Source: Pseudomonas sp. Irchel s3h17 (lineage in GTDB: Bacteria; Pseudomonadota; Gammaproteobacteria; Pseudomonadales; Pseudomonadaceae). From it: a stretch of DNA of 64,000 nucleotides. A model generated the notes under the pieces. It was not told where the DNA came from. It saw only the letters and a program-made list of their open reading frames with translations, and did not search any database. Of this stretch, positions 38,115-46,416 are shown piece after piece (position 1 is the first letter of the stretch; each line of letters opens with the position of its first letter). A program made the position numbers and the translations under genes. The stretch is from assembly GCF_900187505.1 (NCBI RefSeq), contig NZ_FYDL01000006.1:276785-340784 (forward strand), read 5' to 3'.

Positions 38115-39473
38115 TTAACCCGCTACCGGGGTGCGCATCGTGACAAACTCTTCAGCGGCCGTAGGATGCACGCCGACGGTCTCGTCGAAGTCACGTTTGG
38201 TCGCGCCCGCCTTGAGGGCAATGGCCAGCCCCTGGACGATCTCGCCGGCTTCCGGCCCGACCATGTGGCAACCCAGCACCTTGTCGGTCCGGGCATCCAC
38301 CACCAGTTTCATCAGGGTGCGCTCCTGGCACTCGGTCAGGGTCAGTTTCATCGGCCGAAAACGGCTTTCGAACAGTTGCACCTCATGCCCCGCTTCCCGG
38401 GCCTGCTCTTCAGTCAGGCCAACGGTGCCGATGTTCGGCAAGCTGAACACCGCCGTCGGGATCAGGTTGTAATCAACCGGACGATACTGTTCCGGCTTGA
38501 ACAGGCGGCGCGCAACGGCCATGCCTTCGGCCAGGGCGACCGGCGTCAGTTGCACGCGACCGATCACATCGCCAATGGCCAGGATCGACGGTTCCGCGGT
38601 CTGGTACAGCTCATCGACTTCGACAAAGCCTTTGTTGTCGAACGTGACCCGGGTGTTTTCCAGGCCCAGGTTGTCCAGCATCGGACGTCGTCCGGTGGCG
38701 TAGAACACGCAGTCGGCCTGTAGCTGGCGGCCGTCCTTGAGGGTCACGTTCAAGCTGCCATCGGCCTGCTTGTCGATACGCTCGATGTCGGCGTTGAATT
38801 GCAGGTCCATCCCGCGCCGGGTCAGTTCTTCCTGCAGATGCTTGCGCACCGAGCCGTCAAAACCGCGCAGGAACAGCTCACCGCGATACAACAAGGTGGT
38901 CTCGGCACCCAGCCCGTGGAAGATCCCGGCGAACTCGACGGCGATGTAGCCACCGCCCACCACCAGCACGCGCTTGGGCAACGCCTTGAGGAAAAACGCC
39001 TCGTTGGAACTGATGGCGTGCTCGCGCCCCGGAATCTCCGGGATCTGCGGCCAGCCGCCAGTGGCGACCAGAATGGTTTTGGCGGTAAACCGTTGGCCGT
39101 TGACCTCGACCGTATGCGGGTCCAGCAACTTGGCGTGGCCTTCGTGCAGGGTCACGCCGCTGTTGACCAGCAGGTTGCGGTAGATGCCATTCAGGCGATT
39201 GATCTCGTGGTCTTTGTTGGCGATCAGCGTCGCCCAGTCGAAGTCGGCCTCGTCCAATGACCAGCCAAAGCCCCGGGACTGTTCGAAGTCCTCGGCAAAG
39301 TGCGCGCCGTACACCAGCAGCTTCTTGGGAACGCAGCCCACGTTGACGCAGGTCCCCCCCAGATAACGGCTCTCGGCCACGGCCACTTTCGCACCGAAGC
39401 CCGCAGCAAAGCGCGCCGCGCGTACACCACCGGAACCGGCGCCAATCACATATAGGTCAAAATCGTAAGCCAT
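38115..39473 (-). CDS. gor: Glutathione-disulfide reductase
   Basis: A 452-aa FAD-dependent reductase that regenerates glutathione with NADPH. It has the N-terminal dinucleotide fold ([19 protein letters not shown]), the redox pair C42/C47 in [13 protein letters not shown], a second dinucleotide fold ([15 protein letters not shown]) followed by [10 protein letters not shown], whose Arg residues favour NADPH, and the C-terminal catalytic His in [18 protein letters not shown] precedes the ATG. It forms a redox-defence neighbourhood with ahpCF and gloA. Confidence 0.96.
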   Translation of the reverse strand: MAYDFDLYVIGAGSGGVRAARFAAGFGAKVAVAESRYLGGTCVNVGCVPKKLLVYGAHFAEDFEQSRGFGWSLDEADFDWATLIANKDHEINRLNGIYRNLLVNSGVTLHEGHAKLLDPHTVEVNGQRFTAKTILVATGGWPQIPEIPGREHAISSNEAFFLKALPKRVLVVGGGYIAVEFAGIFHGLGAETTLLYRGELFLRGFDGSVRKHLQEELTRRGMDLQFNADIERIDKQADGSLNVTLKDGRQLQADCVFYATGRRPMLDNLGLENTRVTFDNKGFVEVDELYQTAEPSILAIGDVIGRVQLTPVALAEGMAVARRLFKPEQYRPVDYNLIPTAVFSLPNIGTVGLTEEQAREAGHEVQLFESRFRPMKLTLTECQERTLMKLVVDARTDKVLGCHMVGPEAGEIVQGLAIALKAGATKRDFDETVGVHPTAAEEFVTMRTPVAG

Positions 39474-39571
39474 TTCACTCTCCTCGGCAGGCCACCAGCA
39501 TACCTGCTGCCGCTTTGATGGTCAGCGCCGCGAACCGCAGGGTCCGAAAAATGAAAAAGCCACCCGAAGGT

Positions 39572-39735
39572 CAATGCCAGTCAGTTAGGAGATGAAGCCG
39601 CATTTGTAGGAGCGAGCGTGCTCGCGATGACCTCAAGAACAACGCGTTTATTCAGAAAACACGCGTTATCGTTAACGTTCATCGCGAGCGCGCTCGCTCC
39701 TACATAGGTTGGCGTTCGCTTAACTGACGGTATTA
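39572..39735. mobile_element. IS4-like MITE carrying a REPIN (copy 3)
   Basis: The left end CAATGCCAGTCAGTTAGG and the right end, whose complement reads TAATACCGTCAGTTAAG, form the terminal inverted repeat. Exact 10-bp direct repeats ACCCGAAGGT flank the element (39562-39571, 39736-39745). It is 164 bp. The 39474-39776 spacer holds no gene. Confidence 0.8.
39605..39704. repeat. REPIN (GTAGGAGCGAGC type) inside MITE copy 3
   Basis: TGTAGGAGCGAGCGTGCTCG at the left and GCGCTCGCTCCTACA at the right are inverted. The spacer resembles that of the free REPIN at 35525-35624 (shared CGCGTTATCGTT). Confidence 0.85.
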
Positions 39736-39776
39736 ACCCGAAGGTGGCTTTTCAGTACAGGACGGTGACTCAGCTA

Positions 39777-40616
39777 TCAGTAAGCCTTGCCCGTCTTGTA
39801 GAAGTGTTCGAAGCAGAAGTTGGTCGCCTCGATGTAGCCTTCAGCGCCACCGCAGTCGAAACGCGTGCCCTTGAACTTGTAGGCAATCACGCAACCGTCT
39901 TGCGCTTGCTTCATCAGGGCGTCGGTGATCTGGATCTCGCCGCCTTTGCCTGGCTCGGTTTCTTCGATCAGTTTGAAGATGTCCGGCGTCAGGATGTAGC
40001 GACCAATGATGGCCAGGTTGGACGGGGCATCTTCAGGCTTTGGCTTCTCGACCATGTTGCGCACGCGGTACAGGTCATCACCGATCAGGTCGCCGGCGAT
40101 CACACCGTACTTCTGGGTTTCCTGAGGGTCTACTTCCTGGATCGCCACGATGGTGCAGCGGTACTGCTTGTACAGCTTGACCATCTGGGTCAGTACGCCG
40201 TCGCCTTCCAGGTTGACGCACAAGTCGTCCGCCAGTACCACGGCGAAGGGTTCGTCACCGATCAGTGGGCGACCGGTCAGGATCGCGTGGCCCAGGCCCT
40301 TCATTTCGGTTTGACGGGTGTAGGAGAACGAGCACTCGTCCAGCAGCTTGCGGATGCCGACCAGGTACTTCTCTTTGTCAGTACCCTTGATCTGGTTTTC
40401 CAGCTCATAGCTGATGTCGAAGTGGTCTTCCAGGGCGCGTTTGCCACGGCCGGTGACAATGGAGATTTCGGTCAAACCGGCATCCAGTGCTTCTTCGACG
40501 CCGTACTGGATCAGTGGCTTGTTCACCACCGGCAGCATTTCCTTGGGCATGGCTTTAGTCGCTGGCAGGAAGCGAGTACCGTAACCGGCTGCTGGGAACA
40601 AGCATTTCTTGATCAT
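39777..40616 (-). CDS. galU: UTP-glucose-1-phosphate uridylyltransferase
   Basis: A 279-aa nucleotidyltransferase making UDP-glucose for polysaccharides, LPS core and trehalose/glycogen routes. It has KKCLFPAAGYGTRFLPATKA with the nucleotide-binding GxGTRxLPxTK motif, MLPVVNKPLIQYGVEEA, and FAVVLADDLCVN with the metal-binding Asp residues. AAGGA precedes the ATG. It is transcribed alone toward gor. Confidence 0.97.
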   Translation of the reverse strand: MIKKCLFPAAGYGTRFLPATKAMPKEMLPVVNKPLIQYGVEEALDAGLTEISIVTGRGKRALEDHFDISYELENQIKGTDKEKYLVGIRKLLDECSFSYTRQTEMKGLGHAILTGRPLIGDEPFAVVLADDLCVNLEGDGVLTQMVKLYKQYRCTIVAIQEVDPQETQKYGVIAGDLIGDDLYRVRNMVEKPKPEDAPSNLAIIGRYILTPDIFKLIEETEPGKGGEIQITDALMKQAQDGCVIAYKFKGTRFDCGGAEGYIEATNFCFEHFYKTGKAY

Positions 40617-40900
40617 AAAAGTCCTTGAAAAGGCTGTGTATACGAGTTTTGGCGCAGTCTAATCAGACGGCGGGCACCTTACAATGCCCCGCACTGGCTA
40701 ACCGGTGCCATCATAGAGAAAAATTCCGCGAGATAGTTCCGCAAGCGCATTGCACATGTCGTTTGCAAACGCACCCCAGGGATACGCCATGCACCCTCAC
40801 AACCCCGCGAGGGCTTCACTTTAGACCAGAGAACTGGCCCGGACACGTTTGCTGCTATCGGCTATCATTGCGCGATTGAACCAGCCAACGAGGCAGATAG

Positions 40901-41089
40901 ATGTCGGCAGTAAAGAGTGTGAACGGTTACCTGATCAACCAGGCCAAAGATGGCCAGTGGTGGGTCGACAGCGCCAGCGGCGAAAACATCGCCGGGCCTT
41001 TCCCCTCGCAAGCCATGGCGATTGAAGTGGCCTCGGTGCTGCAGGACACCCCGCCTGCGCCCAAGCGCCGTGGCGCCAAGCCTGAGTAA
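40901..41089 (+). CDS. Small conserved hypothetical protein
   Basis: A 62-aa protein, MSAVKSVNGYLINQAKDGQW followed by WVDSASGENIAGPFPSQAMA and a basic tail ending in KRRGAKPE. It has no signal or membrane segment. AGGCAG precedes the ATG and a good terminator follows, so it is a single-gene transcript. I know similar small proteins in Pseudomonas but no function. Confidence 0.75.
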   Translation: MSAVKSVNGYLINQAKDGQWWVDSASGENIAGPFPSQAMAIEVASVLQDTPPAPKRRGAKPE

Positions 41090-41104
41090 CAGCTTACCTG
41101 TGCG

Positions 41105-41133
41105 AAAAAACCTGCCTGCCCGCAGGTTTTTTT
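41105..41133 (+). terminator. Terminator after small gene
   Basis: AAAAAACCTGC and GCAGGTTTTTTT enclose a 6-base loop. It may work in both directions. Confidence 0.9.
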
Positions 41134-41217
41134 GTGCGCGTTTGTAGCCTAATCGCCACGGGCTGTAGCATTCTTGCCCAAGGCAACTGCGCCCCTGCTG
41201 ACTAATGGCTGCCACCC

Positions 41218-41499
41218 ATGAAAAAATACCTGACGCTGATGGCGGTACTGCTGCTGGGCGGATGCGCCAGCGCCTCCAAAATCTACCTGGACGATGGCCA
41301 GCAAGGCCTGGCGATTGACTGTTCGGGCAGAGCCAACTCCTGGGCCAAATGCTACGAGAAAGCCGATGCATCCTGTGCCGGCACCGGTTACCGGATAGTG
41401 GGCACGGAGGGTACGCCGGCCCTCGACGAGAGCGAAAAGACCCTCGGCGCCGACGTCGGCAACTTCAAGAGCCGCAGTGTCGTAGTGGTGTGCAAGTAG
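41218..41499 (+). CDS. Small lipoprotein, unknown function
   Basis: A 93-aa protein with a lipoprotein signal MKKYLTLMAVLLLGGC (acyl Cys at 16). The mature domain has four Cys (AIDCSG, AKCYEKAD, ASCAGTG and the last residues VVVCK), probably two disulfides. Its layout resembles small outer-membrane lipoproteins of proteobacteria; function unknown. Confidence 0.8.
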   Translation: MKKYLTLMAVLLLGGCASASKIYLDDGQQGLAIDCSGRANSWAKCYEKADASCAGTGYRIVGTEGTPALDESEKTLGADVGNFKSRSVVVVCK

Positions 41500-41520
41500 C
41501 CTGCAAAGCGCGTTGACTCA

Positions 41521-41751
41521 TCACATGTGTATTTCGGCGAACTTGATCCCGAGGCCGCGCACGGTCTCGATCAGGTCATCCAGCTGGCTGAAGGACTCGA
41601 CCTCGTCATTGTCATCCACCAGGAAAAAGCTGCGCCCTGCGCTTTTCTTGAAAAAGACAATCCATTCCCCCGGGTTCGCCGGATTCTGAATCACATGGGT
41701 GGCAGAGATGTGACCCTCTGCATGCCGCTCTCTGACTTGCTCGCGTTTCAT
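41521..41751 (-). CDS. Small conserved hypothetical protein
   Basis: A 76-aa cytoplasmic protein beginning MKREQVRERHAEGHIS. I chose the ATG at 41751 with GGAG 7 nt upstream. A beta-rich middle (GEWIVFFKKSAGRSFFLVDD) is followed by a short helix (SQLDDLIETVRGLG). The layout suggests a small alpha/beta domain of unknown role. It is convergent with the lipoprotein gene. Confidence 0.72.
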   Translation of the reverse strand: MKREQVRERHAEGHISATHVIQNPANPGEWIVFFKKSAGRSFFLVDDNDEVESFSQLDDLIETVRGLGIKFAEIHM

Positions 41752-41787
41752 TGACTGCTCCAGAAATGACAATGCCGCCCAAGAGCG

Positions 41788-42006
41788 CAATGCTGTTCAG
41801 CTAAGGATAGGGTTGCTCAATACATCACCCGTGGCGAGCGAGCTTGCTCGCGCTGGGCTGCACAGCAGCCCCAAAAACGATCGCCGAGTTCGTTCTGAAA
41901 GACCGCAGTCGCTTTGTTGGGGGGGCGCTTCGCGCCCCAGCGCGAGCAAGCTCGCTCACCACGGGTCTCTCACTCGTTTCAAACGTTTCTTAACTGAACA
42001 GCATTA
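41788..42006. mobile_element. IS4-like MITE carrying a REPIN (copy 4)
   Basis: The left end CAATGCTGTTCAGCTAAG (41788-41805) pairs with the right end whose complement is TAATGCTGTTCAGTTAAG (41989-42006). The flanks CGCCCAAGAGCG (41776-41787) and CACTCAAGAGCG (42007-42018) are a 12-bp duplication with two mismatches. It is 219 bp. The insertion divides a palindrome (ACAATGCCGC...GCGGCATTGT). Confidence 0.75.
41828..41965. repeat. REPIN (GTGGCGAGCGAGC type) inside MITE copy 4
   Basis: CCCGTGGCGAGCGAGCTTGC and its complement flank a spacer with GCTGCACAGCAGC and GGGGCGCTTCGCGCCCC hairpins. It matches the free REPIN at 27251 in type. Confidence 0.85.
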
Positions 42007-42041
42007 CACTCAAGAGCGGCATTGTGTCGATAGACGACAGT

Positions 42042-42965
42042 TTATCGGATCCCTTGCCCGATCAGCACCCCATCCACTGTTTGCCCGTAGAGATTGACCC
42101 CATCGTTGGCATGGAACTTCACTCGGGTTTTCTCGATGGAGCCGTCGATCAGGCGTGGATCCTGCGGCCGTTCATGGCTGTTGATGAACGCCGCCACATC
42201 CCAGGCCTGCTGATCGCTCAGGCTTCTGGCCTTACCCAGCGGCATGTTGTATTGAATGAACGACGCCGCCGTGTTGATGCGGTGCATGCCGGCCCCCCAG
42301 TTGTAGGAATCCTTGCCCCACAGTGGCGGCATGACATAGTCCTGGCCGACTTTTTGACCTTGCCCCGCATCGCCATGGCAAATCGCACACTGCGTCTTGT
42401 AGACCTGTGCCCCTTGGGCGAGGTCATAGCCCTTGGCCGGCTGGGCCACATCAGGGTAGCCGCGCCCCGGTGACTCGACACCGAGCGGTGCCTTGGTCGA
42501 CAGCCAATAGGCATAGGCCGACAACGCGGTAATCTCCGGCCCGTCGGCCGGTGGCGGCTTGCCGTTCATGCTGAACTGGAAACACCCCTGCAGGCGCTCG
42601 GCAAACGTGTTGACCTTGTCGTTCTTCTTGCGATACGCCGGGTACATCGGATAAGCCCCCCACAGTGGCGCGGAGTTGGGCAAGCGCCCTTGGTCAAGGT
42701 GGCAGTTGCTGCAATTGAGGCCATTGCCAACATACGCCGGTGCCTGGCGCCGGGTGTCGACAAACAGGCTGTGGCCCTGTCGCACCAGTTTGCCAAAGGC
42801 GTTGTCCGGCAATTCGTGTTCGGCCGGCGGTTGGAAGTAGGAAATATGACCGCCAGCCACTGCCGGGGTTTTCAACTCGGACTGGTCGTCCATGACCGTC
42901 TGCGCAGCGTACAGGTCGGCGCTCATCAACAGCAGGGACAATGGCGCGAAAGAATTGAATATCAT
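42042..42965 (-). CDS. tsdA: Thiosulfate dehydrogenase, diheme cytochrome
   Basis: A 307-aa periplasmic c-type cytochrome that should oxidise two thiosulfates to tetrathionate. A signal peptide (1-20) precedes two haem motifs, CSNCH (85-89) and CAICH (193-197). LQGCF with C127 lies where TsdA proteins have the Cys axial ligand of the catalytic haem. NSAPLWGAYPMYPAYRKKN, SFIQYNMPLG and AWDVAAFINSHERPQDPR are family hallmarks. Its start overlaps the stop of the c4 cytochrome gene (ATGA), so the two are coupled. The enzyme may also work in the reverse, tetrathionate-reducing direction. Confidence 0.88.
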   Translation of the reverse strand: MIFNSFAPLSLLLMSADLYAAQTVMDDQSELKTPAVAGGHISYFQPPAEHELPDNAFGKLVRQGHSLFVDTRRQAPAYVGNGLNCSNCHLDQGRLPNSAPLWGAYPMYPAYRKKNDKVNTFAERLQGCFQFSMNGKPPPADGPEITALSAYAYWLSTKAPLGVESPGRGYPDVAQPAKGYDLAQGAQVYKTQCAICHGDAGQGQKVGQDYVMPPLWGKDSYNWGAGMHRINTAASFIQYNMPLGKARSLSDQQAWDVAAFINSHERPQDPRLIDGSIEKTRVKFHANDGVNLYGQTVDGVLIGQGIR

Positions 42966-43609
42966 GGCTTGGCCTCCTGGCTACCCAAGGTCGCGAAATA
43001 ATCGGCGACTGCGGTGATCTCGTCCGGTGTCAGGGCTTTGGCGATGTGCCCCATCAAGTCATTCGGGTCGTTGTGCCGGGTGCCATCGCGCCAGGCGTTC
43101 AATTGCGCCACCAGATAGCTCGCCGATTGCCCGGCCAACGGCGGGAAGGCGCTGCCGACGCCCACGCCACCAGGACCATGGCACAGCACGCATTCGGGGA
43201 TCTGCCGGTCCCAGGCACCGCGCAGCGCCAGGGTTTGCCCGACGTTTTTCGGCACGGCATCGCGCGTGATCCGGGGTGTTTCAGGCGCCGGCATGGCCGC
43301 CAACGCGTTGGAAACGGCCTGGATCTCATCGGCGGCCAGCGCGTTGGCCAAGGGCTGCATCACCGCGCTGACCCGCGAGCCACTGCGAAAATCGTTCAGT
43401 TGCTTGCGCAGGTACTCCGCGGACAACCCTGCCAATCGAGGAAAGCCGGCCGCCGGCATTCCCATACCATCCGCGCCATGGCAGGCAAAACAGGCGGTTG
43501 CCCCCGGCTGTACGCCGCCCTGGGTGAATATTTTCTGGCCATCCGCAGCCATCGCACTGCTGGCCGCCATGAGCATCAGGCCGCTCAACACCATCGGGTT
43601 GAATTCCAT
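42962..43609 (-). CDS. tsdB: Diheme c4-type cytochrome, TsdB-like
   Basis: A 215-aa periplasmic cytochrome with a signal peptide (ending SSAMA) and two c4-type domains, with CFACH (about 40) and CVLCH (about 140). Met ligands are expected from MQPLAN and MGHIAKAL. As the partner of TsdA it probably accepts electrons from thiosulfate oxidation and passes them to a terminal oxidase. I chose the ATG at 43609 with GGAG 8 nt upstream; an ATG at 43621 in frame is also possible. The tsdB name rests on gene order. Confidence 0.82.
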   Translation of the reverse strand: MEFNPMVLSGLMLMAASSAMAADGQKIFTQGGVQPGATACFACHGADGMGMPAAGFPRLAGLSAEYLRKQLNDFRSGSRVSAVMQPLANALAADEIQAVSNALAAMPAPETPRITRDAVPKNVGQTLALRGAWDRQIPECVLCHGPGGVGVGSAFPPLAGQSASYLVAQLNAWRDGTRHNDPNDLMGHIAKALTPDEITAVADYFATLGSQEAKP

Positions 43610-43671
43610 CTCGAACTCCATTCTTCTAGTTATATGCTTAGGCCTACTTTGCATAAGCTTATAAAGAGTAG

Positions 43672-43691
43672 GTGATGGGTCCGCCCATCAC
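43672..43691. terminator. Hairpin between lipoprotein gene and tsd genes
   Basis: GTGATGGG and CCCATCAC form a perfect 8-bp stem with a 4-base loop, 31 bp past the lipoprotein stop. It has no T run, so it may be an operator or a weak terminator. Confidence 0.5.
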
Positions 43692-43721
43692 AACGCGAAC
43701 TTGGGTTCGAGACGGTACGGG

Positions 43722-44072
43722 CTAGCCGGAAATGCACTCGTTGGCCGCCTTGCCGATATCGCCAGGGCGCATCGGCACGTTGGACAGGCTCTCATGCAGC
43801 TTGATGCTGCTGCCGCTGGAGCGTTCTTCGATATCAAACACCGCTGCCGGATCGGCGGAGAGTTTTCCAGGCACGATGACCTGCACGCCATCCTTGTGCG
43901 GTTCAATCTGTACCGCGCCACGGCTGGTGGCCAGTTTGTCGGCAACACAGGCGGCATATTCTTGTGGTTTCTTTCCTGAAATCACATTCATGGTGGGCAG
44001 CGTCTGATTGATGTCCGAGACTGTCGCACAACCACTCATCGCCAATGCCAGCAACAAAACGCCCCGCTTCAT
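43722..44072 (-). CDS. Lipoprotein, unknown function
   Basis: A 116-aa lipoprotein: MKRGVLLLALAMSGC signal with acyl Cys at 15, GGAGG 7-11 nt before the ATG at 44072. The mature part has two Cys (AACVADK and NECISG) that may pair. The residues around INQTLPTMNVISGKKPQEYA and the beta-rich middle resemble small surface lipoproteins of Pseudomonas. Upstream of tsdBA on the same strand, but separated by a hairpin. Confidence 0.78.
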   Translation of the reverse strand: MKRGVLLLALAMSGCATVSDINQTLPTMNVISGKKPQEYAACVADKLATSRGAVQIEPHKDGVQVIVPGKLSADPAAVFDIEERSSGSSIKLHESLSNVPMRPGDIGKAANECISG

Positions 44073-44282
44073 ACAAATCCTCCAGTAAAGACCCTCCGAC
44101 AGCACAAATACCGATTTTCTCCGGAGTGCAGCACTTTATTGCGTAATTAATCACGGATAACCGTTTTTAATTGTCAAACCCGGACCCAAGAGCCCGCTTT
44201 TCGGGTGTCGAGGCTGATAAACTGCGTCATCGCCCATGCTATCGTTTTGATTTTGTAGAAAAAGCCCTTCTGGAGGCGCCCC

Positions 44283-44585
44283 ATGAAATTTATCCACCAG
44301 CGCGAGCACCTCAACGAAGATGACATCGTCGTCATCCAATGCTCCCAAACCTGCAACATCCGCCTGATGAACGACGCCAACTTTCGCAGCTTCAAAAATG
44401 GCGGACGCCACACCTACCACGGTGGCGCATTCGACACTTTCCCGGCGAAAATCACCGCGCCGAGCACCGGTTTCTGGAACATCACCATCGACACGGTCAA
44501 CCGCCGACCGATCAGTGTGACCCGCAAGCCGACGCTGACGCACTCGATCAAGATCATTCGTCGGTCCAGCTCGAAACTCAGCTGA
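44283..44585 (+). CDS. DUF1883 domain protein
   Basis: A 100-aa protein that is one DUF1883 domain: MKFIHQREHLNEDDIVVIQC, then NGGRHTYHGGAFDTFPAKIT and GFWNITIDTVNRR. GGAGG precedes the ATG. In other bacteria this domain is sometimes fused to TIR domains; here it stands alone. Predicted to be cytoplasmic and beta-rich; no function is known. A 56-aa gene follows after 34 bp and may be in the same operon. Confidence 0.88.
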   Translation: MKFIHQREHLNEDDIVVIQCSQTCNIRLMNDANFRSFKNGGRHTYHGGAFDTFPAKITAPSTGFWNITIDTVNRRPISVTRKPTLTHSIKIIRRSSSKLS

Positions 44586-44619
44586 TCCTCTATATACACT
44601 GTGACACACAGGTACGCTC

Positions 44620-44790
44620 GTGACTCAAACCACCAAGTACGTCATCAAGTACAAACTCAACGGCGAGCGCCGGTTCGAGTTCGCCCAACTGGTCAAGGGC
44701 ACTGAAGACGAGGCCAGGGCCGCCCTTGCCGCCATCCATGGCGACAGCGCGGATGTCATCACTGACATCAGTGTGAGCAAGGCGCTGTAA
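44620..44790 (+). CDS. Small hypothetical protein (GTG start)
   Basis: A 56-codon frame from GTG at 44620 to TAA at 44790: VTQTTKYVIKYKLNGERRFE, then FAQLVKGTEDEARAALAAIH and a tail ending SVSKAL. Composition is that of a real protein (balanced charge, amphipathic helix DEARAALAAIHG flanked by strands). No ATG is available and the ribosome site is weak. It sits 34 bp after the DUF1883 gene. Function unknown. Confidence 0.65.
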   Translation: MTQTTKYVIKYKLNGERRFEFAQLVKGTEDEARAALAAIHGDSADVITDISVSKAL

Positions 44791-44902
44791 GGTCGCCGAC
44801 CGTCCTGGCAAGCACTCCGGAGTTCGACCGCAAGCACCGGAGTGTCACCCGCGCTTGAGCCTCCCAGACTGGTCATCCTCGACTCGGGTTCAGGAGCCAG
44901 CC

Positions 44903-45664
44903 ATGTCCACCTCCCCGCACCACCACGACCGCCACGCCGCCCCTGCGACAGCCGGGCCGTCGCTGCTCGAGCGTATCGACACCCTCCCTTGGCCCGCGCT
45001 CGAGCACACCCTCGACCAGGACGGCTGCGCCAGCCTCAAGGGTCTGCTCACGGCCCGGCAATGCCGCGACCTTACGGCGCTGTACGCCGAGCCGACGCGT
45101 TTCCGCGCTCACGTGGTGATGGCCAGGCACGGCTTCGGGCGGGGCGAGTACCGTTACTTCAGCTACCCCCTGCCCTCGCTCGTCGAGCAATTACGCGGGG
45201 CGCTGTACACCCGGTTGGTGCCATTGGCCAATCGCTGGCATGAACGCATGGGCCTGCCCGGCCGCTTTCCCGCGGCGCACAGCGCGTTCTTGCAATGCTG
45301 TCATGCTGCGGGCCAGCAGCGTCCTACGCCTTTATTGCTGCACTACGGTCCGGGGGACTACAACTGCCTGCATCAGGATCTGTACGGTGAGCAGGTGTTT
45401 CCCCTGCAGGTGGCGATTCTGTTGTCAGCACCCGGTGTAGACTTCACCGGTGGCGAGTTCGTGCTCACCGAGCAGCGCCCCAGGATGCAATCGCGGCCCC
45501 TGGTGATGAGCCTTGAACAGGGCGATGCACTGATATTTGCGGTGAGCCAGCGCCCGGTGCAGGGCGTTCGTGGCGACTACCGGGTGAACATGCGCCATGG
45601 CGTCAGTCGTCTGCACAGCGGTGAGCGGCATACCCTTGGAGTGATTTTCCACGATGCGCAGTAA
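44903..45664 (+). CDS. 2OG-Fe(II) oxygenase
   Basis: A 253-aa non-haem iron oxygenase. The iron-binding HxD...H is seen as H157-D159 (NCLHQDLYG) and H232 (NMRHGVS); R227 or R231 nearby may bind 2-oxoglutarate. Middle strands QVAILLSAPGVDFTGGEFVL belong to the prolyl-4-hydroxylase-like fold. AGGAG precedes the ATG at 44903. Its stop overlaps the alkB start by 11 nt, so it belongs to the alkylation-repair operon; whether it repairs nucleic acids or modifies a protein is unknown. Confidence 0.87.
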   Translation: MSTSPHHHDRHAAPATAGPSLLERIDTLPWPALEHTLDQDGCASLKGLLTARQCRDLTALYAEPTRFRAHVVMARHGFGRGEYRYFSYPLPSLVEQLRGALYTRLVPLANRWHERMGLPGRFPAAHSAFLQCCHAAGQQRPTPLLLHYGPGDYNCLHQDLYGEQVFPLQVAILLSAPGVDFTGGEFVLTEQRPRMQSRPLVMSLEQGDALIFAVSQRPVQGVRGDYRVNMRHGVSRLHSGERHTLGVIFHDAQ

Positions 45665-46331
45665 TCACAGCCTCCCTTCGACCCTCGACCTGTTTGCCGG
45701 CGAAGACCGCCAACCGGCGCGGACCGAGCAGATTGGCGAACAGTCATTCGTACTGCGTGGCTTTGCCCAGCCCTGGGTGGCGCGCGTGCTTGCTGCACTG
45801 GAGCCTGTCTTGCAGCGAGCACCGTTGCGGAACATGGTCACGCCGGGTGGTTTCACCATGTCGGCTGCCTTGAGCAGTTGTGGCACGCTGGGCTGGACCA
45901 CCGATCGCAGTGGCTACCGCTATACCCGCCTCGACCCGCTCAGCGACCAGCCTTGGCCAGAAATGCCTGCGGTCTTCCGGGAGCTGGCGCAGGCCGCAGC
46001 GATGGCAGCCGGCTTCTGCGACTTTATGCCGGACGCCTGCCTGATCAACCGGTACCTGCCCGGTGCGAAAATGTCCCTACACCAGGACAAAGACGAACGG
46101 TCCTATGCTGCGCCTATCGTGTCAGTCTCCCTGGGCTTGCCGGCGATCTTTCTGTTCGGTGGCTTGAAACGCAGCGACAAAAGCCGGCGAGTGTCGTTGT
46201 TTCACGGTGACATCGTGGTCTGGGGCGGCGTGGACCGTTTGCGCTATCACGGTGTGTTGCCTCTCAACGAGGGGCATCATCCACAACTGGGCGCACAGCG
46301 GATCAACCTCACCTTCCGCCGCGCGGGGTGA
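45654..46331 (+). CDS. alkB: Alkylated DNA repair dioxygenase AlkB
   Basis: A 225-aa 2OG-Fe(II) dioxygenase that removes methyl groups from 1-methyladenine and 3-methylcytosine. Ligands H143 and D145 (MSLHQDKDE) and H199 (RYHGVL) are present, and the 2OG-binding Arg pair lies in RINLTFR. The nucleotide-recognition lid has the conserved TPGGFTMS and YTRLDP. It is coupled to the upstream oxygenase and followed by ada after 85 bp. Confidence 0.96.
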   Translation: MRSNHSLPSTLDLFAGEDRQPARTEQIGEQSFVLRGFAQPWVARVLAALEPVLQRAPLRNMVTPGGFTMSAALSSCGTLGWTTDRSGYRYTRLDPLSDQPWPEMPAVFRELAQAAAMAAGFCDFMPDACLINRYLPGAKMSLHQDKDERSYAAPIVSVSLGLPAIFLFGGLKRSDKSRRVSLFHGDIVVWGGVDRLRYHGVLPLNEGHHPQLGAQRINLTFRRAG

Positions 46332-46416
46332 CACCTGGAATTCGACCGCAAGCCGCGGAGTGCCTTCGACCTTCATACCGGGCAAGCTGGACTGAATCTT
46401 CAAAAGGTAACGCACC

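Larger units (their letters stand above)
39553..39753. terminator. galU-gor terminator split by a MITE
   Basis: GAAAAAGCCACC (39553-39564) and GGTGGCTTTTC (39743-39753) are the two arms of what would be a compact terminator with a CGAA loop. They are now separated by the MITE at 39572-39735 plus its duplicated target ACCCGAAGGT. The hairpin in its present form would need a loop of almost 180 bases. Confidence 0.7.
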
